This document shows positions 42,744-47,280 of a stretch of DNA of 47,280 nt, in pieces. This DNA is from Alphaproteobacteria bacterium (GTDB taxonomy: Bacteria > Pseudomonadota > Alphaproteobacteria > GCA-2731375). The first letter of the stretch is position 1. The number at the start of each line of letters is the position of its first letter. The stretch spans positions 1-47,280 of the forward strand of contig JAJFGG010000040.1 of the NCBI GenBank assembly GCA_021776235.1, in the 5' to 3' direction. Under the pieces are notes generated by a model, which searched no databases, was not told the origin of the DNA, and saw only the letters and a list, made by a program, of their open reading frames with translations. Position numbers and translations under genes: made by a program.

Positions 42744-42935
42744 ATGGTGGAAGGGCATTCTTTGCGCCGGGACGGCTCGTTCATCGACGCGCCGTATGAC
42801 AGTGTGCCCGAAGCCTGTTATTTCGGCATTTCGTTCCTGGATGACGTAGGCTTTTTTAGTCCCTCGCGGTGGTTTTGGAGCAGCCTGGATCTGGAAAATG
42901 CCGAGGCCGTGCGAAAGCTGCAAATGAGGGACTGA
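42744..42935 (+). CDS. Possible small hypothetical protein (63 aa)
   Basis: The frame has an ATG at 42744 with GGGAAG eight bases upstream, 14 bp after the DUF4105 stop. It encodes MVEGHSLRRDGSFIDAPYDS and onward through an aromatic-rich segment FFSPSRWFWSSLDLENAEA. I do not recognise a family. It may be a genuine co-transcribed small protein or a chance frame; the ribosome-binding site and spacing favour the former slightly. Confidence 0.35.
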   Translation: MVEGHSLRRDGSFIDAPYDSVPEACYFGISFLDDVGFFSPSRWFWSSLDLENAEAVRKLQMRD

Positions 42936-43043
42936 TCACCTGCTCTCCGCCAGCAATACCTCCAGCCTGTCCACGCGCTGCTTCAATTCCACGATCTCCA
43001 CGGCCGAGGTTTCCGTATCGACCGCCATGGCCGCCGCCATCAT
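42936..43043 (-). CDS. Possible small coiled-coil protein (35 aa)
   Basis: The frame begins ATG ATG at 43043 and reads MMAAAMAVDTETSAVEIVEL, then KQRVDRLEVLLAESR and stop. The heptad spacing of V/L residues suggests a short coiled coil. There is no ribosome-binding site, and an in-frame TAA lies a few codons upstream, so it is not part of a longer gene. It is tail-to-tail with the preceding small frame with no gap. Treat as tentative. Confidence 0.25.
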   Translation of the reverse strand: MMAAAMAVDTETSAVEIVELKQRVDRLEVLLAESR

Positions 43044-43169
43044 GGTAGTGGATTATGACGGCATAGGCGGTGGGCCGCGCCAAATCGCGGCGGCAAACGC
43101 GGCAGCGGCCCCCGAAGGAACCGCTGCATCGGCGTTCTATTCACGGCCTGTTCAGGATTTGGGGCCCGT

Positions 43170-45119
43170 TCAGGATTTAGGGTTATACCAGATGGGCGAC
43201 GTGTAGGCCCGCTCCTGGGTCGAGGTCGGGGTTTCCTTGGGCAGTTTGATGCCGAAACGGAAGGCGTCATAGGTGCTCCAGCGCGGCGTCGGAATTTCGA
43301 TCACCCGGGCGTAATAGAATGCCTTCTGCTTCGGATCGAAAGCCGGGTCGGTCCATACGGCGCCAAGCTCCGGCGCGCCAATGCTGTTGCTCCAGTTGGC
43401 GTTGGCCACGTCGACGGTATTGCCCACGGCGGGCAATTTGCCATTGGCGCCCACCGTGCGCTTGCCCGACCAGGCAACGTCATGCACCTTCTCGTGGGTC
43501 TTGCCGCCGCTGTCCAGCCAGCCTTTGACAATCTGGATGCGGTCCAGATTGGCCCCGATCGGATCGCGCAGGGCATAGACCATGAAGCTCGGCGCCTTGG
43601 CGCCCTTGGGCATGACCCGCAGATCGCTGCCCATGGGGGAACCCTTTTTGTAACCGACCACGGCGGGCATGCGCGAGTTCAGGTCCTGTTTGGTAAAGTT
43701 CCAGCCGCCGAACAGGCGGACCGCCATGCGCGGGCCGGTGGTGCCATAAACCTCCTTGCGCTGCATGGCATCGAAGATCGCCGCGCGGGTATTTTCCTTC
43801 GCCCAGACGGCGGCCAGGCCCGAGGCAACCATTTGCCAGCCCATGATCGAGCCGTTCTCGTTCTTCATGAACGGATGCGACAGCCGGCCTCCGTTGGGTT
43901 CGTAGCCGGAATGTTTACCGAAAAAATTATCCTCCCCGGCGGTGGCCAGCGAGGTATGGCTGTCGGTGGCGCCGATCATGCCGAATTTGTAGGGATTGGT
44001 GCCCAGTTTGGCCTCGATCGCCAGGCCGCGCTTCAGTGCCTCGCGGGCATATTCACCGGCCAGCATGTCGTTGCTTTTCGCCTCCGAGACGTCCAGGTTG
44101 CCGATGGCCCAGGTCTCGTAATCGGCGAACTCGTCGTCGGGCGACAGGAAGGGATGGGTTTCGCCGTCACCCTTGATCTGGGTCGCTTCGTAAAGCGGCT
44201 CCCACTTGTCGCGCTGGGTGACATAGGTGTCATCAAGCTTCGTCCCATTCCACTGGGCCTCCAGGGGGAACATGATGCCGTTCGACAGGTTGCCGTTATG
44301 GGCGATTGCCAGCGCCTCGCCGCCGGTCTTGGCCTCGTAGTCGCTCAGATACTTCCACAAATCGCGCGGGTCCGGGCTGCCCTGCGGCGCCGTCATGGTG
44401 AAGGGCACCACCTGCCGTGCCCTGACCGGGCCATCGCGCATGATCACGACGCGATGCATGTTGTTGCCCTTGATCAACGAGGTCCATTCAAAACCGATGA
44501 AAGCGGTGAAGCGCCCGGGATCGTTGAATGCCTCGGCATCGTCGATGACCTTTTCCCAGAGGTTCTTGTAAAGTTTCGAGCCCGGCGAATACAACGCGAA
44601 CAGATCTGGGTTCACCTTGCCCTGCGAGAAGGTTGTGATCAGATCCAGCGCCGCCTTGACCGAGGCATCGCCGCCCGCCGACAGGCCCTTGTTCCAGCGC
44701 GCGCCCTGTTCGAAGGACAGCAGTTGCGGCCGGCCGGCGGCAATGTCGCCGACCATGCCCATGCCATCGGAATGATCGGCGATCACCAGCCAGTCCAGCG
44801 GGCGCGACAAACGCACCGCCTGTCCGGTGGAAGACACCACTTCCTCGCCGCGGGCAAAGCGATAGGCCTCGCGGGGCGGCAGGCGGTTGCCGAACAGGCC
44901 CGCGTCCATGGATAGCGAGGTATGCAGGTGACTATCGCCCCACAGGGGACGCTCGGGGAAGTTTCGTTTTGCGAAGGGCGAGTAGACCTTGCCGGTATAG
45001 GCGTTGGCGAGCGCTTGTTTCGAGGCGTGGCCCGGCGTGGCGACACCTTCACCCGCCGCGGCAGGCAGGCCAATCAGTGCCGCCATTGCCAATGTTGCAA
45101 TGAAAATAGGTTTGTTCAT
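43170..45119 (-). CDS. Secreted DUF3604 (PHP-like) protein
   Basis: This 649-aa protein has a signal peptide ([20 protein letters not shown], cleavage after AAA). DUF3604 features follow: [21 protein letters not shown] near residue 58, [17 protein letters not shown] near 110, and [12 protein letters not shown] and [19 protein letters not shown] further on. These histidine/aspartate motifs match the metal-binding strands of PHP/amidohydrolase-like phosphoesterases, so a metallohydrolase fold is likely. No substrate is established for the family. It is monocistronic, divergent from the small secreted protein with 386 bp between starts. Confidence 0.9.
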   Translation of the reverse strand: MNKPIFIATLAMAALIGLPAAAGEGVATPGHASKQALANAYTGKVYSPFAKRNFPERPLWGDSHLHTSLSMDAGLFGNRLPPREAYRFARGEEVVSSTGQAVRLSRPLDWLVIADHSDGMGMVGDIAAGRPQLLSFEQGARWNKGLSAGGDASVKAALDLITTFSQGKVNPDLFALYSPGSKLYKNLWEKVIDDAEAFNDPGRFTAFIGFEWTSLIKGNNMHRVVIMRDGPVRARQVVPFTMTAPQGSPDPRDLWKYLSDYEAKTGGEALAIAHNGNLSNGIMFPLEAQWNGTKLDDTYVTQRDKWEPLYEATQIKGDGETHPFLSPDDEFADYETWAIGNLDVSEAKSNDMLAGEYAREALKRGLAIEAKLGTNPYKFGMIGATDSHTSLATAGEDNFFGKHSGYEPNGGRLSHPFMKNENGSIMGWQMVASGLAAVWAKENTRAAIFDAMQRKEVYGTTGPRMAVRLFGGWNFTKQDLNSRMPAVVGYKKGSPMGSDLRVMPKGAKAPSFMVYALRDPIGANLDRIQIVKGWLDSGGKTHEKVHDVAWSGKRTVGANGKLPAVGNTVDVANANWSNSIGAPELGAVWTDPAFDPKQKAFYYARVIEIPTPRWSTYDAFRFGIKLPKETPTSTQERAYTSPIWYNPKS

Positions 45120-45505
45120 GGGCTATTCTTCTTTCAGGTCTGTGCGCGCAGAGCGCGAATTATCAATTGCGGCCGGTGCAGGCGTATTGTTGTAGCAATC
45201 AGCATGCGCCGGCAGCCATGGCCCGTATCCCACCAAAGCCCCGACTGTTTCACTTTACCCGAATAAATTTTTCGTAACAATAATACTTCATTGCAACCCA
45301 AGGGGCGTTTGGCGCAAAATAGCCGCAATTGCCGCCGGGCCGGCCTGCCGTCTCGGTCTGGCGCCGGCCCATGGCCACGAATGTCCCGGTTGCGGGGGGA
45401 CGGGGTCTAATTCCCGGGCGGCTGTAAAATAGGCGGCCCGTTTCATTCGGCAGCAGCGGTACAAGCGGCCCCGGTCAACCAAAGTCAATTGCGAAGGAAA
45501 TTTTG
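45120..45505. other. Divergent promoter region
   Basis: These 386 bp contain no supportable gene. An AT-rich patch around 45250-45295 (aataaatttttcgtaaca and onward) probably carries the DUF3604 promoter. The right part is GC-rich and leads to the ribosome-binding site AAGGAAATTTTG before the next gene. Confidence 0.4.
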
Positions 45506-45910
45506 ATGTCCAAAACAGCTAAAATTCTCACCGTTGCCATGTTCTCCGGCATGTTAGGCGCCGCAGTCTCTTCGGCCGCCGCGGATGGCGCGTTCGAGGG
45601 GAAATGGAAGATGTCCATTGAATATTCCAAGAGATCGTCAAGCGGGCCGCTCTGCCGTGGTTACCTGATGCGGGAACCGATGATCATCAAGGGCAGCAAA
45701 GTGACCGGTCTGTTGCGCCATGACGCGCGCGGCGTTTTCTATATTAACGGTACAATTGGACCGGATGGCACAATTAAGAACGGCAAGGCCGAAGGCACCG
45801 GCAGCGCGGTATTTGACGGCAAATTGCAGGGCAGCACCGGCGGCGGCACCTGGAAGGAAACCGCCACGACACGCTGCGACGGAACCTGGAAAGCCGAAAA
45901 AATGAAGTAG
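45506..45910 (+). CDS. Small secreted protein related to the C-terminal domain of the Sel1 protein
   Basis: This 134-aa protein has a signal peptide (ILTVAMFSGMLGAAVSSAAA). The mature part opens FEGKWKMSIEYSK and ends TRCDGTWKAEKMK, a pattern shared with the C-terminal part of the Sel1-repeat protein at 31668-32378 (GEWRWEMKLP to CEGTWSATKVR). Both have a cysteine after about 10-20 residues, a run of short glycine-punctuated strands and a closing C-x-GTW-x-A-x-K. A small disulfide-stabilised beta-barrel is likely. Function unknown. The ATG at 45506 has AAGGAAA upstream; the preceding TTG is less likely. Confidence 0.78.
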   Translation: MSKTAKILTVAMFSGMLGAAVSSAAADGAFEGKWKMSIEYSKRSSSGPLCRGYLMREPMIIKGSKVTGLLRHDARGVFYINGTIGPDGTIKNGKAEGTGSAVFDGKLQGSTGGGTWKETATTRCDGTWKAEKMK

Positions 45911-45971
45911 CGGGCAACCCGCCATACGGGGCGAGCGCGGTTCGCCGGTTGATATGGTGTTGGCGCTGCCA

Positions 45972-45989
45972 GGCCCGCGCGCGCGGGCC
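45972..45989. repeat. Perfect 18-bp GC palindrome
   Basis: GGCCCGCGCGCGCGGGCC is a perfect palindrome without a loop, followed at once by a second hairpin with arms CCGCCA and TGGCGG (about 45993-46009). No T-tract follows, so this is not a canonical intrinsic terminator. It lies between the small secreted-protein gene and tRNA-Thr. Confidence 0.5.
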
Positions 45990-46085
45990 CAACCGCCAAG
46001 CCATGGCGGTGGCCCGGCGCCACGCCGGCGAGCCAACGCGAAAGACGGTTGAGCCCGCCCCCACAACCGACTACAACGCCCCTAT

Positions 46086-46161
46086 GCCGGCGTAGCTCAG
46101 TTGGTAGAGCAACTGATTTGTAATCAGTAGGTCACGGGTTCGACTCCTGTCGCCGGCACCA
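46086..46161 (+). tRNA. tRNA-Thr (anticodon TGT)
   Basis: This is a 76-nt cloverleaf including an encoded CCA end. The acceptor arms are GCCGGCG and CGCCGGC, and the anticodon stem ACTGA/TCAGT is perfect around the loop TTTGTAA, giving anticodon TGT. The T arm is ACGGG-TTCGACT-CCTGT and the D arm includes GCTCAGTTGGTAGAGC. DNA to the right changes in character, so the 3' end may serve as an integration site. Confidence 0.97.
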
Positions 46162-46301
46162 ATGATTTCAATGAGTTGGCGTCCATTTCGAAATCTGCGA
46201 ATTAGTCATAGCTACCAATTAGCGACCAACTGCGATATAATCTGGCCAGCTGGCGCAATGATGATTGTGCCTAAGATTAATTGTTATCCAGGAATGGAAG
46301 C

Positions 46302-46553
46302 ATGGCCGGAAAACCCAGATCTAGGATCCGCTGCGGTGCCCGACGAAAACGGGATGGCCAGCCGTGCCAGTGCCCTGTCGAGCCCGGCCGGCGCCGCTGT
46401 CGATTCCATGGTGGCTTGTCGACCGGTCCGAAGACGGTCGAGGGGCGGGAACGGATTGCAATGGCGCAACGGGCTCGGTGGGCACGGTGGCGGTCGGCAC
46501 GGAATGACGAACACTCAATGACTGACCAAGCGATCCATCCGGCTGGCGGTTGA
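46302..46553 (+). CDS. HGGxSTG-motif small protein
   Basis: This basic 83-aa protein reads CGARRKRDGQPCQCPV, then GRRRCRFHGGLSTGPKTVEG and RERIAMAQRARWARWR. The cysteine set and the HGG-x-STG-x-KT core are typical of a small family common in alphaproteobacterial chromosomes, prophages and genomic islands, possibly zinc- and nucleic-acid-binding. The ATG at 46302 follows GGAATGGAAG. It is the first gene after tRNA-Thr, in keeping with an integrated element. Function is unknown. Confidence 0.75.
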   Translation: MAGKPRSRIRCGARRKRDGQPCQCPVEPGRRRCRFHGGLSTGPKTVEGRERIAMAQRARWARWRSARNDEHSMTDQAIHPAGG

Positions 46554-47200
46554 TAGCAAACGACACCCCCGGTCCCCTTCGAGGGGGGGGGTGGGGGTGC
46601 CAGAGTGTCTATATCTGTTCACCTATGTCGCACTCAATTGTCGTACTGCCTACCATTTGGGAAAGCATTGACCGACGAATAGATGCTCATCACAAGTGCA
46701 TAGGCGGCAGCGGAAGCCCTAGCGGAGAATATTTTCCGGTTTCGAATTTGCCATTGCCTAACATTTTTGCCCGTCATTCTTCTTATGGCCGGACCAGTGG
46801 GAGAATTTGGCACAGAACGTCGCAGTATACGCCTCAAAAGCTTGCGTCGAAACGGTGATTCTCCCAGAACAAACGTGGCACCTCAGATCATTATGATGCT
46901 GGTCTTGAGCTAGCAAATTATATGCTCATTGCAACTTTGGGCTACTAAAGCGAGGGCAAATCGTTCAAGCTCGGCCTGGTACAAAAACTTAGCTCACGCA
47001 TACGCGCTCGCAGGGGTTCTGACGAGCTCCTCCACGGAGTTTGTCGTGCTTAGAATAGTCAAGCGGCTCAAGGTCTTTGAGATCCCATGTGGGGATACGT
47101 GGCTAAGTATGCCAAAGAATTGGTGTTGCGCCAACGTCTCGCGTAATTCGGGAAAAAGAGACTCGACAATTTATACGGCGTAACCCGGAGAGAAGGAATA
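46554..47200. other. Gene-poor, less GC-rich stretch beyond tRNA-Thr
   Basis: I find no confident gene in these 647 bp. Open frames on the plus strand (about 46550-46858 and 46929-47183) lack ribosome-binding sites and coding-like composition. The left end has a C-rich/G-rich hairpin with arms CACCCCC (46564-46570) and GGGGGTG (46593-46599) enclosing a run of nine G (46583-46591). The right end carries the ribosome-binding site for the partial gene that follows. Confidence 0.45.
46564..46599. repeat. C/G-tract hairpin
   Basis: The arms CACCCCC and GGGGGTG pair, with an inner CCCC-TTCGA-GGGG stem-loop and an unpaired G surplus. The run of nine G, then T, then five G is unlike any other sequence in the window. 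It might form a very stable hairpin ending transcription of the HGGxSTG gene, although no T-tract follows. Confidence 0.5.
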
Positions 47201-47280
47201 ATGCGGCTCGAAGAGATCATACCAGGTAGTAGAATCCGAGGTATTGCAGGCCCCCAAATCGTCGAGGTCGTTGCTGCTCG
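47201..47280 (+). CDS. Start of a probable SNF2/DEAD-type helicase (DISARM-like), cut by window edge
   Basis: Only 26 full codons are visible: MRLEEIIPGSRIRGIAGPQI and VEVVAA. The ATG has GGAGAGAAGGAATA upstream, a strong ribosome-binding site. The pattern MRLE-x-x-x-PG-x-R-x-x-G followed by a V-rich strand recalls the N-terminus of large SNF2-like helicases of the DrmD/defence-island type. This rests on a short stretch from memory of the family and needs the rest of the gene. Position beyond tRNA-Thr supports a defence or genomic island. Confidence 0.5.
   Translation, partial: MRLEEIIPGSRIRGIAGPQIVEVVAA

Noticed and set aside
45972-46009. GC palindromes as an intrinsic terminator
   Set aside because: No T-tract follows either hairpin, so termination by this means is not supported.
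46550-47183. Two open frames right of the HGGxSTG gene
   Set aside because: They have no ribosome-binding sites, low-complexity or non-coding-like composition, and no family resemblance.

Overview
The window is a high-GC (about 60%) bacterial chromosome segment with tightly packed operons. The gene families present (family-5 peptide-type ABC uptake, a DddQ-type cupin, a BigR/SqrR-like repressor, UbiD, DUF3604, Sel1-repeat and AsmA proteins) best fit a free-living, metabolically versatile alphaproteobacterium. This is inferred from gene content only: no rRNA or phylogenetic marker lies in the window.

Layout. (1) 1-4957, minus strand: a five-gene oligopeptide/dipeptide-type ABC importer (binding protein, two permeases, two ATPases, the last cut by the window edge), with a crotonase upstream (5271-6074). 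(2) 6219-11233: an ArsR repressor with the two cysteines of persulfide sensors, divergent from a DUF2892 membrane protein and an RND adaptor/permease pair. (3) 11264-15907: Gfo/Idh/MocA oxidoreductase, quinone-oxidoreductase-type dehydrogenase, a 200-residue cupin with the exact metal-ligand spacing of the DMSP lyase DddQ, an EamA exporter and MsrA. (4) 15956-27055, minus strand: a catabolic cluster. Its core is seven genes with gaps of 1-16 bp (thiolase-like, DUF35, acyl-CoA ligase, UbiD decarboxylase, ThDP enzyme, SDR, FAD monooxygenase), followed by a carboxymuconolactone-decarboxylase-like protein and a Baeyer-Villiger-type monooxygenase. Divergent from it (27191-31572) is a two-gene molybdenum oxidoreductase whose electron-transfer subunit fuses the four-cluster ferredoxin and the membrane anchor. 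(5) 31668-45910: mostly secreted or envelope proteins (two Sel1 proteins, patatin-like lipoprotein, AsmA-like, SHOCT, DUF4105, DUF3604, small secreted proteins), plus a GNAT-like/PAS-like/HTH trio at 32890-34654. (6) 46086-47280: tRNA-Thr(UGU), then less GC-rich, gene-poor DNA with an HGGxSTG protein and the first 26 codons of what looks like a large SNF2-type helicase of the kind found in DISARM-like defence loci. This is probably the edge of a genomic island.

How the genes may work together. The ligase, the molybdenum enzyme (fold and cluster context resembling phenylacetyl-CoA:acceptor oxidoreductase), the ThDP decarboxylase and UbiD could form a CoA-dependent route for an aryl- or alkyl-carboxylic acid. 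The thiolase/DUF35 pair could act as a lyase and the two flavin monooxygenases as oxygenation steps. The substrate is not known. The most interesting items are this cluster with its divergent Mo enzyme, the DddQ-like cupin, the persulfide-sensor-like control of an RND pump, the TGA-interrupted coding frame at 34842-35147, and the possible defence-island boundary at the right end.
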